From assembly GCA_024698705.1 (NCBI GenBank), contig JAILQX010000018.1, positions 161,507-225,506 of the forward strand: a stretch of DNA of 64,000 nucleotides. Direction: 5' to 3'. This stretch comes from Lachnospiraceae bacterium. Its GTDB lineage: Bacteria > Bacillota > Clostridia > Lachnospirales > Lachnospiraceae. Each line of letters starts with the position of its first letter. Position 1 is the first letter of the stretch. Shown piece by piece: positions 45,902-59,161 of this stretch. A program made the translations under genes and the position numbers. Under the pieces are notes generated by a model. That model ran no database searches. It saw only the letters and a list, made by a program, of their open reading frames with translations, and was not told the origin of the DNA.

Positions 45902-47092
45902 ATGGACAAACGCGAAGAAAAAAGGAAACTTGACAGTATACCTGTCGGTTCATTGGGTATCATACCGTTAAGCGGATGCAGAACACTCGGGGAAAAGGTT
46001 GATGCGTATCTTGTTGACTGGAGAACCGAGAGGGAAAATGAACACAAGAACAGTCTTGCGTTTGCCGGTTACATGAGAGATTCATACATACTGAAAAGCA
46101 AGATCTCCAGATTCGGTTCCGGAGAAGGCAAAGGCGAGATCCTTGAATCCGTAAGAGGTACCGATCTCTATATTCTTGTGGATGTATGTAACTATTCTCT
46201 GACCTATACCGTTGCGGGGCATAAGAACCATATGTCTCCCGACGATCATTTTCAGGATCTTAAGCGTATCATCGCAGCCGTAGGCGGTAAAGCGAGACGT
46301 ATAACCGTTATCATGCCTTTTCTGTATGAAAGCAGACAGCACAAGCGTACCGCAAGAGAATCCCTTGACTGCGCCATAGCTCTTCAGGAGTTGATACACA
46401 TGGGCGTTGACAACATCATCACCTTTGATGCTCATGACCCGCGTGTTCAGAACGCGATACCTCTTCACGGCTTTGAGACGATCCAGCCGTCATACCAGTT
46501 CATAAAGGGTCTGCTGACCAATGTTAAGGACCTTCAGATCGATGCGGATCATATGATGGTCATAAGTCCCGATGAAGGCGGTATGAGCAGGGCGATATAT
46601 ATAGCCAACGTTCTCGGTCTTGATATGGGTATGTTCTATAAGCGACGTGATTATACAAGGATCGTCGACGGACGTAATCCCATCCTTGCACATGAGTTCC
46701 TCGGCTCCAATGTTGAGGGTAAGGATATGCTCATAATCGATGATATGATATCTTCCGGTGATTCGATGCTTGAGGTTGCTGCAGGACTTAAGAAGCGCAA
46801 TGCCAACAGGATCTTCTTGTTCTCAACCTTCGGATTGTTCACCAACGGATTTGAGAAATTCGACAAGGCCTATGAATCGGGCCTTATCACAAAGGTTCTC
46901 ACCACGAACCTTATATATCAGCCTCAGGAGCTTTTGGACCGTGAATGGTACATCAGCTGTGACCTGAGCAAATACATCGCTTACATCATCGACACGTTAA
47001 ACCACGATTCTTCAATAAGTGACCTTCTGGTCCCCAACGACAGGATCAACAATATCGTTGCACGGTATAAAGCGGGCGAAGATCTGAGCTGA
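45902..47092 (+). CDS. prs: Ribose-phosphate pyrophosphokinase (long form)
   Basis: Makes PRPP from ribose-5-phosphate and ATP for nucleotide, His and Trp synthesis. 396 residues, about 80 longer than the usual 315; the N-terminal 60 residues are extra. PRPP-synthase motifs are visible: ESRQHKRTARESLD near 147, FDAHDPRVQNAI near 175, and the PRPP-binding loop LIIDDMISSGDSM near 280. Weak GTGAGG upstream. Follows the dnaI-like gene by 22 bases and ends at a strong terminator. PRPP made here feeds Upp, encoded 13 kb away. Confidence 0.9.
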   Translation: MDKREEKRKLDSIPVGSLGIIPLSGCRTLGEKVDAYLVDWRTERENEHKNSLAFAGYMRDSYILKSKISRFGSGEGKGEILESVRGTDLYILVDVCNYSLTYTVAGHKNHMSPDDHFQDLKRIIAAVGGKARRITVIMPFLYESRQHKRTARESLDCAIALQELIHMGVDNIITFDAHDPRVQNAIPLHGFETIQPSYQFIKGLLTNVKDLQIDADHMMVISPDEGGMSRAIYIANVLGLDMGMFYKRRDYTRIVDGRNPILAHEFLGSNVEGKDMLIIDDMISSGDSMLEVAAGLKKRNANRIFLFSTFGLFTNGFEKFDKAYESGLITKVLTTNLIYQPQELLDREWYISCDLSKYIAYIIDTLNHDSSISDLLVPNDRINNIVARYKAGEDLS

Positions 47093-47106
47093 TCGTTCAT
47101 CTGATC

Positions 47107-47142
47107 TAAAAAGGGGTCTGACAAAAGTCAGACCCCTTTTTG
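47107..47142. terminator. Strong bidirectional terminator
   Basis: 15-bp perfect stem 47108-47122/47127-47141 with an AAAA loop and flanking A/T tracts, between the convergent prs and 841-aa genes. Confidence 0.92.
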
Positions 47143-47163
47143 ATATATTTATCCGCAAACCGG

Positions 47164-49689
47164 CTATTCCGTTATCTTTGGGCTGTACGTTAAGAATCTG
47201 TTGTCGGACTGCTCAAATATTTCCGCGCTGTCCTTTATGCCTTTCTTGTATATGGTTTGGGTCGACGGATCGTACCACACAAGATTCTGCTCATTATATC
47301 CTATGAGCAATATCGCCTGATCGTTATCCGTTACGGCCATCACCGGAATGTCCTTGTTGAGATAATAGAATACAGAATCGATACCTGCCCCGCTCATATT
47401 GATGACATACACATCCGACAGGTTGTTTTCGAGTATCTCAATGGGTGTTTGTCCCCTGTTCAGCATATATTCTGTATTTCTCGATATGCCACGCAGTTTT
47501 AACATCGTATCAAGGCAGACGGACATGGATGATCTGTCAGTCGCCATGCTGTCTTCTTTTATCGCCATTATCTGATTTCTGACAACGGTGGATGCTCTCT
47601 TGTAGATCTCATTGCCTTTGTTGTCAACTATGGTCGCTCTCGTAAGTGCGGCCTGTCCGACATTGTATCCCGGATCGTCGCATATATCCACTATATGACC
47701 GTTGTAATACATATAAAATCTGTTTTTTTCCTCATGCCTGGGAATGGATATTTCCTTTCCACCCTCGTACAGTACCTCCTTGGGTGTAAGGAATTTAAGG
47801 GTCTTTATATCCACTTCCTTTTTCATTTCCACCTGGGCGATCTTCTCATACTTGTCCGTCACCGCATATACGACCTTATTCTTGCCAACTTCGATCTCAT
47901 CGTTATTGGTGATCTGGTCGTCATGAACCTCGCTGAAGCTGCCGTCTTCATTTTTCTTTATCCTCTTGAGGCTGATCTGGTTGCCCGTTATGGTACCTTC
48001 GGTCACATATATGTCATCGAAATCGTATTCTTTTAAGATTGCGCCGTACTCGGAACGGATGAGTATCTTCTCCATAGGAAGCACCACGTCACCTAGTGTC
48101 CCCGTTATCAGCTCCCGTTGTTTGCTTATGCCATAGATCAGATCTTCGTTCATGAACCCGATGGCTCTGGCGCATTCATCGTCCTGCTTTTCTACCGTAC
48201 TTACAAAATCATCCTTCATGTCCAGCACGTAGAGATCCGAATTGACATTATCCTTCTCCTGCCATACCGCGGTCCTGTTGCTGTCAGATACATGCAATGA
48301 CAGTTCGTCGATATTCTCCGCAAGCGTATCGGCGGTCATGGAACCCAGGTCAAATTCCTCTATGTTACCGTCTATGCCCAAGACCAGACAGCCCTGTGAA
48401 TTGAGATAACCGAGCCTGTCCACGTCGCAGATGAGCACCTCGGGCGATTTGTCATATTCTATGTATGCCTGTTCCTCTATCGTATTGAGCGGGCTGTTGA
48501 AATAATACACGATCACCCCGACCTTGCCCTCATGCATGCCTCTGTTCATATATCCGTAGACCATAAATGAGACATTGCCGTTCTCTTCCACATCGAGGAT
48601 CTTTATCTTTGACTTGTCATAGGTCTTTCTCAGATCCGTATCACCCGGATCGTAATATGCATACAATGTCGCAAATTTGTTGGCGGAAATATCATAGGCG
48701 AACAGTCTTCCGCCGTTAACGAATGCAAATATATTGCCGTCCTCACTCTCGACCAGATTGGCCTCTGAGCTCTGGATGCCGAGCATTATCTTGTTGTTGA
48801 CAAAGGATTCCTTCTCCGGCTTGAATATCTGATCCATCTTCCTGTCAAAGCTGAGAAGATAAAATCTTTCATCGCTCTGTCGTATGCGGTAATACTCCGT
48901 GACCTTGTAGATATATGTTTCGTTGTCCTGACGCACATTCAGCATATACTCAAGCGAGATGGATGCCGTGGTCCTGTCCATCTCATGTATCGTGGTTATC
49001 ACGTCGCCGTATTTCCTGGGGTACAGTTCTCCCCATCCGAGCTGTGTCTTGTTGCTATGTATATCAACCTTTCCAAAGGAAGAATTGTCTCCGTCGGAAT
49101 TGGTCTCCATGTAGGAAGATATTTCCTTGAGACCGGTCGATTCAAAGGTCTTTGTCATAAAATCTTCAACAAAACCGATCTTTGCATTTACATCTATATC
49201 GTCACGTATGATCCTTGTATAATAATATGCTTCCCTTCCGTCACTTAAGGAAAGGATGAAGCACAGATTGTATTCGATCCTGTCTTCTATAAGGTCCTTC
49301 AGGTTTATCGTACCGTAAATACTGCCTCTGCGCTGCTCGTAGTTACCGACATTGGTATCCTCTATGAGTCTGCTGCCGTCAACGCTCCTGACCTCGTATC
49401 TGACGCTTGAGATACCCATATCATATGAATCTATGACAAAGCTTAACGCTCTGTCCTCACCGACCGGGCAGATGCTCTCCCTCATGGTACCGTTGTCCTT
49501 ACGACTGGTGAAGCCACGCATGTAATTTACGTTTTTTCCGTTATAGAGCACACTGATAACAGGAAGGGTCGCTTCCTGCATTTCAACGGTCATATCCGTC
49601 GTTCCCTGATTTAAAATGATACTGCTTATGCACAGTGATGCAAGAAATACAACAGCTATCACCGCCCATCTGATCCAAGCTTTAACCAT
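47164..49689 (-). CDS. Large membrane-anchored extracellular protein with C39-like C-terminus
   Basis: 841 residues. N-terminal uncleaved signal/anchor (about residues 7-28), then some 650 residues rich in beta strands with repeated short Asp/Gly-containing turns, looking like a beta-propeller or stacked beta domains. The last 130 residues resemble a peptidase C39-like domain: Cys725 in SVCLDTMLKLRGI, an IPVMAV strand, LLIGY and WYDP (Asp807). Where C39 peptidases have GH before the GY strand this protein has DQ (Gln791), so catalysis is doubtful. Function unknown. Single gene between the prs terminator and the atp operon terminator. Confidence 0.7.
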   Translation of the reverse strand: MVKAWIRWAVIAVVFLASLCISSIILNQGTTDMTVEMQEATLPVISVLYNGKNVNYMRGFTSRKDNGTMRESICPVGEDRALSFVIDSYDMGISSVRYEVRSVDGSRLIEDTNVGNYEQRRGSIYGTINLKDLIEDRIEYNLCFILSLSDGREAYYYTRIIRDDIDVNAKIGFVEDFMTKTFESTGLKEISSYMETNSDGDNSSFGKVDIHSNKTQLGWGELYPRKYGDVITTIHEMDRTTASISLEYMLNVRQDNETYIYKVTEYYRIRQSDERFYLLSFDRKMDQIFKPEKESFVNNKIMLGIQSSEANLVESEDGNIFAFVNGGRLFAYDISANKFATLYAYYDPGDTDLRKTYDKSKIKILDVEENGNVSFMVYGYMNRGMHEGKVGVIVYYFNSPLNTIEEQAYIEYDKSPEVLICDVDRLGYLNSQGCLVLGIDGNIEEFDLGSMTADTLAENIDELSLHVSDSNRTAVWQEKDNVNSDLYVLDMKDDFVSTVEKQDDECARAIGFMNEDLIYGISKQRELITGTLGDVVLPMEKILIRSEYGAILKEYDFDDIYVTEGTITGNQISLKRIKKNEDGSFSEVHDDQITNNDEIEVGKNKVVYAVTDKYEKIAQVEMKKEVDIKTLKFLTPKEVLYEGGKEISIPRHEEKNRFYMYYNGHIVDICDDPGYNVGQAALTRATIVDNKGNEIYKRASTVVRNQIMAIKEDSMATDRSSMSVCLDTMLKLRGISRNTEYMLNRGQTPIEILENNLSDVYVINMSGAGIDSVFYYLNKDIPVMAVTDNDQAILLIGYNEQNLVWYDPSTQTIYKKGIKDSAEIFEQSDNRFLTYSPKITE

Positions 49690-49728
49690 AACTCACCCGT
49701 CAGAGTACGCCTGTGTGCGCAAACTCAG

Positions 49729-49757
49729 AAAAGGACCATGCAATGCATGGTCCTTTT
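49729..49757 (-). terminator. Terminator of the ATP synthase operon
   Basis: 13-bp perfect stem AAAAGGACCATGC/GCATGGTCCTTTT with a 3-base loop immediately after atpC. Confidence 0.9.
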
Positions 49758-49761
49758 AATC

Positions 49762-50166
49762 TTACTTCAAAACACTGATCCTGGTCATGGCTCTTTTTAA
49801 TGATGCCTCAGCCCTGGCCATATCTGTTGTGGCCGCATGCTCCGAAATCAGTTTCTCGGCACGCTCCTTTGCATTCTCTGCCCTGTCCAGGTCGATCTCA
49901 TCGGGCCATTCTATGACCTCGGCCAGGATCGTTACTCTGTCCTGCAATATCTCAACAAAGCCTGAGTGCAATGCTGCCTTACGGACCTCTTCGCCTGTTA
50001 TCGTGAGCACACCCGGCTTCACTATAACAGTCATAGGAATATGATTCTTATATATACCTATCTGTCCTTCGGTTGTATTGAACTCGACCATAAATGCCTC
50101 TCCCTCGAAGAATGTCCTGTCGGGAGTTATGATCTTAAGTTCAAAGTTTCTGTTATCTTCTGACAT
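49762..50166 (-). CDS. atpC: ATP synthase F1 epsilon subunit
   Basis: 134 residues. N-terminal beta-sandwich (FELKIITPDRTFFEGEA, then IGIYKNHIPMTVIVKPG) and a C-terminal two-helix domain that includes ERAEKLISEHAATTDMARAEA. Part of the rotor stalk; its C-terminal helices can inhibit ATP hydrolysis. Last gene of the atp operon, 11 bases after atpD. Confidence 0.96.
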   Translation of the reverse strand: MSEDNRNFELKIITPDRTFFEGEAFMVEFNTTEGQIGIYKNHIPMTVIVKPGVLTITGEEVRKAALHSGFVEILQDRVTILAEVIEWPDEIDLDRAENAKERAEKLISEHAATTDMARAEASLKRAMTRISVLK

Positions 50167-50177
50167 ATCGGCCTCCT

Positions 50178-51599
<1,422 letters not shown>

Positions 51600-51621
51600 T
51601 TATATCCGACAAGGGCCGCCA

Positions 51622-52479
51622 TTATGAAATGGCCTGGGCACCTGCTATAATTTCCGTCAGCTCCTGTGTGATAGAGCCCTGACGAGCTCTGTTGTACTGG
51701 AGTGTCAGTTTGCCGATCATCTCTTCCGCATTGGATGTTGCGGAATCCATAGCCTGCATACGCGCACCGTTTTCACTTGCAACGGCTTCTATCATACCAC
51801 CGTAAATGATACTTGCGACATACTTGGGTATGATGAGTTCAAGCGCTTCATCCTCGGCAGGCTCAAAGTTCATGGGAGCTTCGTCCTCTTCGCCGTCAGG
51901 CTTGAATTCGTCTCTGTCTACAGGGAGCAGTTTCATCATGGTGGGCTCGTGGCTTACGGTGTTCTTGAATGCCGTAAATGCAAACCAGATCTCACCTATT
52001 TCCCCTGCTTTATACTTATTGAGAAGAACCGAGCAAAGTCTCATCGCATCGACATAATCAGGCGCTTCTATCATCGGCGAATAATCCTCCGCCAGCTGAT
52101 ATCCGTGTCTGTTGAATGCCTCTCTGCCCTTTTTTCCAATCGTATACATGAGAAGATCTTCTTTGTTAAGCCCACTCCTCATGACCATCTTGATCACGTT
52201 GGAGTTGTAGCCTCCCGCAAGACCTCTGTTACCCGTGATAACGATAACTGCCTTACGTTCCGATTCGTTACCTGCCACAAAAGGATGGCTTATGGTACCG
52301 GACTTTGCAAGCATTGACTGAATGGTCTTAAACATATAATTAAAATATGCCTTCGAATTCAGTGCACGCTGCTTGGAACGCTGCAGCTTGACCGTTGAGA
52401 CCAGCTTCATGGCTTTGGTGATCTGCTGTGTACTTTGTATACTTCCCTTACGTCTTTTGATATCTCTCATGGAAGCCAT
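51622..52479 (-). CDS. atpG: ATP synthase F1 gamma subunit
   Basis: Central rotor shaft, 285 residues. N-terminal helix MRDIKRRKGSIQSTQQITKAMKLV split as RDIKRRKGSIQST then QITKAMKLVS, middle ITGNRGLAGGYNSNVIK near 80, and C-terminal LQYNRARQGSITQELTEII. The ATG at 52479 is chosen because CAGGTGAT lies eight bases upstream; a TTG two codons earlier is possible. Confidence 0.97.
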   Translation of the reverse strand: MASMRDIKRRKGSIQSTQQITKAMKLVSTVKLQRSKQRALNSKAYFNYMFKTIQSMLAKSGTISHPFVAGNESERKAVIVITGNRGLAGGYNSNVIKMVMRSGLNKEDLLMYTIGKKGREAFNRHGYQLAEDYSPMIEAPDYVDAMRLCSVLLNKYKAGEIGEIWFAFTAFKNTVSHEPTMMKLLPVDRDEFKPDGEEDEAPMNFEPAEDEALELIIPKYVASIIYGGMIEAVASENGARMQAMDSATSNAEEMIGKLTLQYNRARQGSITQELTEIIAGAQAIS

Positions 52480-52496
52480 GATCAATCACCTGCTTT

Positions 52497-54560
<2,064 letters not shown>

Positions 54561-54573
<13 letters not shown>

Positions 54574-55124
54574 GTGCCATCACCTATTTCTTTCAACGTC
54601 TCATCAACCAGACTATCCTGTACGGATACGTCCATATTGCCGGCAATAGCCTTCTTGGCCATTGCAGCTGCAACGCTTATCATTTCTTTCTTTACATCGT
54701 CCTTAACACGAAGTTTTTCCTGTTCGGCTTCCGTACCGGCTCTTTCAACTATCGCATGAGCCTCTTCCTTGGCTCTGGCTACAATACCGGCTTCATTGTC
54801 CAATGCCTTCTTACGTGCTGCCGCAAGGATGCTTTCAGCTTCCCTGTTGACATCCTTAAGCTTCTCTTCGTATTCGGCTTTTAATGCTGCTGCCTCTTCC
54901 TTGTCACGGCTTGCTTCATCTATGTCGGTCTTGATCTTTTCCTGACGTTTTCTCATGAACTCCCTCGCGGGATTAAAGAGAAAATACGAAAGGAAGAAGA
55001 ACAGGATTATGACCGAAATGAGTGTCAGAACACTGTCCGCAAGCAACTGGAAATCCAGATCGAATAATCTCGGTTCCATAGATTCCGAAAGAAGCGCAAA
55101 ACATGCATTACTCAATCCGTTCAC
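54561..55124 (-). CDS. atpF: ATP synthase Fo b subunit
   Basis: Peripheral stalk, 187 residues from a GTG start chosen because AAAGGAGAT lies just upstream. One membrane helix at about residues 28-50 (LTLISVIILFFFLSYFLF), then a long charged coiled coil to about 150 and a delta-binding end. The short N-terminal extension before the helix is slightly longer than usual. Overlaps atpH. Confidence 0.95.
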
Positions 55125-55166
55125 CTTTAGATCTCCTTTCTTGTTCTCTGATACGTACTAAAAGGC

Positions 55167-55433
<267 letters not shown>

Positions 55434-55449
55434 CTAAAAATATTTATTA

Positions 55450-56169
55450 TTATTCCGTACCCATCGCATCTGATATATATGTCATCGTCAGCATGCAGAA
55501 AACATATGTCTGTATCGCACCGGAAAACATATCCAGATAAACATGAAGCGCAGCCGGCCATATATAAGCGACCTTGCTCAGCAATCCGTAGACCAGTGCC
55601 ATCATGACCGTGCCCGAAAGGATATTTGCAAACAAACGCAGAGATATCGAGATCGGAACAGCCAGATCGCCTATAACGTTGATCGGTGCCCAGAATACCC
55701 ACGGATCGCACAGACCCTTAATGAATCCTGAAACCTTCTGATATTTGATCTTATTGAAGAATATCAGAACAAACGTCATTATACCCAGCGGAAGCGTGGT
55801 ACCGTAGTCCGCTGTCGGAGGGCGTAAGCCCAGCAAACCCGAAAGGTTGCTCACAAGAATAAATATAAAAATAGTGCCGATGTAATTTCGGAAATTGACA
55901 CCATTTTTACCCATGGTACCGTCTACCATACCGTCCAGTTTCTCGACTATCAGCTCAACCACATTCTGAAAGCCCGAAGGAACTTCCTCGGCATGTTTCA
56001 TCTTCCTGCCGGCAATGAATCCGAATATCATGATAGCCAGCATGACTATGAGACAGCATGCATGAGTCGTTGTTATCCACACTTGATGTCCGAAAAAGCT
56101 GTACGAGAAGATCCCGTGGATCATAAAGTCAACTTCCTGATCGGCGGATAACAGTATTCCCATGTCCAT
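55450..56169 (-). CDS. atpB: ATP synthase Fo a subunit
   Basis: Ion channel half-sites at the c ring; 239 residues, five to six membrane helices. The essential arginine is in ISLRLFANILSGTVMMAL near residue 173. Also VVELIVEKLDGMVDG near 65 and GLLGLRPPTADYGTTLPL near 115, both family features. GGAGG precedes the ATG; second ATG (MGILL) two codons later is possible. Confidence 0.96.
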   Translation of the reverse strand: MDMGILLSADQEVDFMIHGIFSYSFFGHQVWITTTHACCLIVMLAIMIFGFIAGRKMKHAEEVPSGFQNVVELIVEKLDGMVDGTMGKNGVNFRNYIGTIFIFILVSNLSGLLGLRPPTADYGTTLPLGIMTFVLIFFNKIKYQKVSGFIKGLCDPWVFWAPINVIGDLAVPISISLRLFANILSGTVMMALVYGLLSKVAYIWPAALHVYLDMFSGAIQTYVFCMLTMTYISDAMGTE

Positions 56170-56186
56170 ATGTTCACCTCCTTATT

Positions 56187-56594
56187 TTATTTTGAAGATC
56201 TTTTCATGATTTTATCGACCTGAGGCTGTATATAAGCTCCGGCCTTTAATCCCATTATGCCCAAAAATGCGGCAAGGGGATATGCAAAATCCGTAAGACA
56301 GATCACGGTAAATACCGCAAGTATCACAACATATCTGATGACCCCCTGTCTTATCGAATAAGCACGGCTTGCCGATTCGTTGTCGGCATTGAGCGTGAGA
56401 TTTTTATCTATTGTCCACCACATATGAAATGCTGCCGCAACAGCGAGCGCAGCTCCTATCATAAGTCCGATGCTGTATCGCATCACGCTTTTTACGAACG
56501 GCAGACCTATGAATTCAGCCAGTATCTCAAATATCAGTATACCTATGAGAAGCCCTTTAAGAGTATCATCGGGTATCTTAAATCTCTTCATCAT
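56187..56594 (-). CDS. atpI: ATP synthase subunit I (AtpI-like)
   Basis: 135-residue membrane protein with four predicted helices in the order N-terminal hairpin, loop with charged residues, hairpin. Position directly before atpB and helix pattern match the AtpI family, a chaperone for c-ring assembly. Sequence is poorly conserved in this family, so context carries the call. Overlaps the upstream atpZ-like gene by four bases (ATGA). Confidence 0.82.
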   Translation of the reverse strand: MMKRFKIPDDTLKGLLIGILIFEILAEFIGLPFVKSVMRYSIGLMIGAALAVAAAFHMWWTIDKNLTLNADNESASRAYSIRQGVIRYVVILAVFTVICLTDFAYPLAAFLGIMGLKAGAYIQPQVDKIMKRSSK

Positions 56595-56818
56595 TCCGAA
56601 TCCCCTTTGTCACGGTATGACTTCCTTGCCAGCACGTAGATGTTCCTGGCTCCGGCAGCCGCCCCGACAAAAAACAAGATAACAAACCATATCTGCGTTC
56701 CGAAATGATCATCGATCATGTAACCTATGAAGGAGCATACAAATATCGGCACCAGCATATTGATCGCAAACTGCGAAATAAAGGTGATTATCCTGAAATT
56801 ATTACGATCCGAACTCAC
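56591..56818 (-). CDS. atpZ: AtpZ/AtpI-family small membrane protein
   Basis: 75 residues with two membrane helices (about 10-32 and 42-62) and the GYMIDDHFGTQIWFVILFF turn shortened here as GYMIDDHFGT, typical of the ATPase gene 1 / AtpZ family that heads many atp operons and is linked to magnesium or calcium transport. First gene of the ten-gene operon, 29 bases after the -10 element. Confidence 0.85.
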   Translation of the reverse strand: MSSDRNNFRIITFISQFAINMLVPIFVCSFIGYMIDDHFGTQIWFVILFFVGAAAGARNIYVLARKSYRDKGDSE

Positions 56819-56846
56819 ACAGATATCCTCTCAAACAATCTTATAT

Positions 56847-56875
56847 ATTATACATTATTTAAAAATCCGTGTAAA
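56847..56875 (-). promoter_or_regulatory. Sigma-A promoter of the ATP synthase operon
   Basis: TTTACA (56870-56875), 17-base spacer, TATAAT (56847-56852) on the minus strand. Confidence 0.8.
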
Positions 56876-56881
56876 TAACAA

Positions 56882-56910
56882 TTGACTAAGCCCCTTCCCA
56901 AGTTTAAAAT
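56882..56910 (+). promoter_or_regulatory. Sigma-A promoter of the DUF402 gene
   Basis: TTGACT (56882-56887), 17-base spacer, TAAAAT (56905-56910), back to back with the atp operon promoter. Confidence 0.7.
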
Positions 56911-56968
56911 TGTATATAAGATTGATCGTTTGTTTTCTTAATTGTCAGACTTTTTTGCGGAGGTTGAT

Positions 56969-57448
56969 ATGGATTATCCCGTTTTATATCGTAAAAGGCT
57001 CATCCCCGAGGAATGCGTGCCACTGAAGGACGACGAGATCCTTTATATGGATGACGACATCATCGTGACAAAATGGGTTACCCTTAAACCGCGCAAGGAT
57101 TTTCATCACGGATTTTCATGTTATTTTCTCAAAGAAGGTTACAAGGTAAGCAGGTTCTTAAGAGAGGACGACACTCTCGTATACTGGTATTGCGACATAG
57201 TAACATATCTTTGGGACAGGGCTGTCAATTCCCTGACGGTTGTCGACCTGCTCGCGGATGTTATAGTAAAGCCCGACGGCAAGATGAACGTCATCGACAT
57301 AGATGAACTCTGCGAAGCAAAAGAAAAACTGCTAATCAACGATCAGCAGTTTTTTATCTCTGTAAAACAACTCGGTGCTCTCATCAAACTCATCCAGGAC
57401 GGTAATTTCAATATTCTGACCGACAAACTGTTTGAGCATATCGGTTAA
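56969..57448 (+). CDS. DUF402 domain protein
   Basis: 159 residues of the DUF402/FomD-like family, proteins proposed to be nucleoside di/triphosphatases or RNA-linked hydrolases. The metal-site-type core is visible in YWYCDIVTYLWDRAVNSLTVVDLLADVIV, cited in parts: YWYCDIV, then LTVVDLLADV, then MNVIDIDEL. GCGGAGG lies five bases before the ATG at 56969. Single-gene transcript, convergent with the SleB-like hydrolase. Confidence 0.82.
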   Translation: MDYPVLYRKRLIPEECVPLKDDEILYMDDDIIVTKWVTLKPRKDFHHGFSCYFLKEGYKVSRFLREDDTLVYWYCDIVTYLWDRAVNSLTVVDLLADVIVKPDGKMNVIDIDELCEAKEKLLINDQQFFISVKQLGALIKLIQDGNFNILTDKLFEHIG

Positions 57449-57471
57449 TATCCTTCGACCCCAAATGATAA

Positions 57472-58635
57472 CTAGTAGAATATATGTCCTCCGATTTCAA
57501 TTCCGCTCAATCCTTCGATCGGGGTCCTGAAATAAACGCATGTCCCGACATTCGTCTGTCCGCTCATGGCTTCATCTGCCGCACGATAGCAGGCTTCCGT
57601 CGCATTGTTTTCGGCAAGTGCCAGAGCAAGTCTTCCGCTCCCTACGGGCGAGAACTGTTTGTTCTGATATATGACTCCCACCACGGTATCCGGATATACC
57701 GATGACAAAACCCTGTTGATAACGACGGCTCCGACCGCAAGCTGTCCTGCATATGGCTGGTTGCCCGCCTCACAGTATATAAGGTTTGCCAGCAGATATC
57801 TGTCCCCTTCGTCAAATGAAACCTCGGATATGTCTCTCCAGCTTGACTGTGCGGCCAGTTTGGAAAGCCTGATCTCTTCGGCCAGCTTTTTCTTTAATGC
57901 CTGTATATCTGCCTCTTCCTGGGCTGCCTGTGTTTCGTAAGCTTCACATACCGCTTCCGCATCCTTTATCTGTCCGGTATAATTGCTTATGCTTGAAGAT
58001 GTGTTGTTCACATATCCCTGAACCTTTTCCTGTTCGGCGACCACCTCTTCGTGATAAGCATCAAGATCCTTCTTCTCCTGTTCGAGTAAAGCTTTCGTAT
58101 CCTCTATCGAGGCTCTCGTCTCCTCGTATTTGGTGAGCATTTTTCTGTCATATGCCGACAATGATTCCACATAATCGTTTTTATTGATAAAATCCGCCAT
58201 GCTCTGAGATGAAAATATCATATCCATTATCATGAAATCCTGTTTTTCATAGATAAAACGGATACGTTTTTTCATTGCCTCATATTGTTCGGTTTCTATC
58301 CTCATCGCTTCCTCAAGATCTGCCTCGGTCTGCTCTATCTCGGCTTCCTTGTCTTCGATCTTTTTTTCAAGATCCTCCAGATTTTCACTGACCTCGGTAA
58401 GCTGTTCATTGAGCTGCTTCAACTCACCCTGAAGAGAATTCTTCACATTGGTAAGGTCTTCTATATTCTCTTTTGTGTCGTCGATCTTCTCCTGTGTTTC
58501 CTTGTGCTGCTGTTCGGCCTGCTCGAGTTTTTCCTTTGTTGTAGTCGCATAGGCGTCAAACTTCGGCATCATGCATATGTACATGCTTGTGCACAATATT
58601 ACAGACAGGACGGGAAAACCGTATCTTCTTTTCAT
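57472..58635 (-). CDS. SleB-type cell wall hydrolase with PcsB-like coiled coil
   Basis: 387 residues. Signal peptide ending near residue 30 (DAYATTT), a coiled coil to about residue 270 with EQYEAMKKRIRFIYEK and SAYDRKMLTKYEE, then a C-terminal Hydrolase_2 (SleB/CwlJ) domain with IYCEAGNQPYAGQLAVGAVV, the catalytic-type glutamate in YCEA, and INRVLS. SleB enzymes are lytic transglycosylases/amidases acting on cortex or vegetative wall. The N-terminal half is clearly related to that of the NlpC/P60 protein at 6559-7785. Only seven bases after the dCMP deaminase gene. Confidence 0.88.
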   Translation of the reverse strand: MKRRYGFPVLSVILCTSMYICMMPKFDAYATTTKEKLEQAEQQHKETQEKIDDTKENIEDLTNVKNSLQGELKQLNEQLTEVSENLEDLEKKIEDKEAEIEQTEADLEEAMRIETEQYEAMKKRIRFIYEKQDFMIMDMIFSSQSMADFINKNDYVESLSAYDRKMLTKYEETRASIEDTKALLEQEKKDLDAYHEEVVAEQEKVQGYVNNTSSSISNYTGQIKDAEAVCEAYETQAAQEEADIQALKKKLAEEIRLSKLAAQSSWRDISEVSFDEGDRYLLANLIYCEAGNQPYAGQLAVGAVVINRVLSSVYPDTVVGVIYQNKQFSPVGSGRLALALAENNATEACYRAADEAMSGQTNVGTCVYFRTPIEGLSGIEIGGHIFY

Positions 58636-58642
58636 AAACCGG

Positions 58643-59128
58643 CTAAACCTCTATCGAAATAGTCCTTCCGCTGTGTTCATATTTGATATATCTGACACCT
58701 GCAGCATCAAACATCCTCTTGGATGCGATGTTACCGGGTGTGTTGGCATATTTGTCGCTGTCATAGATGACGGTCTTTATACCGCTCTGGATGATGGCCT
58801 TGGCGCATTCATTACAGGGGAAAAGAGATACATACAGCTTAGCGCCCTGCAAACCTCCGTTTCCGCCCCTGTAATTGAGTATGGCATTGAGCTCGCTGTG
58901 GGTCACATATGCATACTTGGTGTCAAGCATATCGCCGTCTCTTTCCCAGGGAAAATCGTCATCCGAACAGCCGTTGGGAAATCCGTTGTAGCCCATCGAA
59001 AGTATCTTGTTGTCCTCACTTACGATACATGCTCCTACCTGTGTATTTGGATCCTTGGATCTTAAACCCGCAAGCTTTGAAACACCCATAAAATATTCAT
59101 CCCATTTGATATAGTCCGTTCTTTTCAT
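58643..59128 (-). CDS. dCMP deaminase family protein (ComEB-like)
   Basis: 161-residue zinc cytidine-deaminase-fold enzyme giving dUMP from dCMP. Zinc histidine and catalytic glutamate in THSELNAI (near residue 71), zinc cysteines in FPCNECAKAI (near 103). The N-terminal KWDEYFMGV and KDPNTQVGACIV are typical of the ComEB/dCMP deaminase group. Fits the pyrimidine-salvage neighbour upp, 33 bases upstream. Confidence 0.92.
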   Translation of the reverse strand: MKRTDYIKWDEYFMGVSKLAGLRSKDPNTQVGACIVSEDNKILSMGYNGFPNGCSDDDFPWERDGDMLDTKYAYVTHSELNAILNYRGGNGGLQGAKLYVSLFPCNECAKAIIQSGIKTVIYDSDKYANTPGNIASKRMFDAAGVRYIKYEHSGRTISIEV

Positions 59129-59161
59129 CCGCTTTCACCTTTCTGCCTCAGAGCGCACAAA

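Noticed and set aside
47164..49689. Bacteriocin-processing C39 peptidase/exporter
   Set aside because: There is no ABC transporter domain, and the catalytic histidine position is glutamine.
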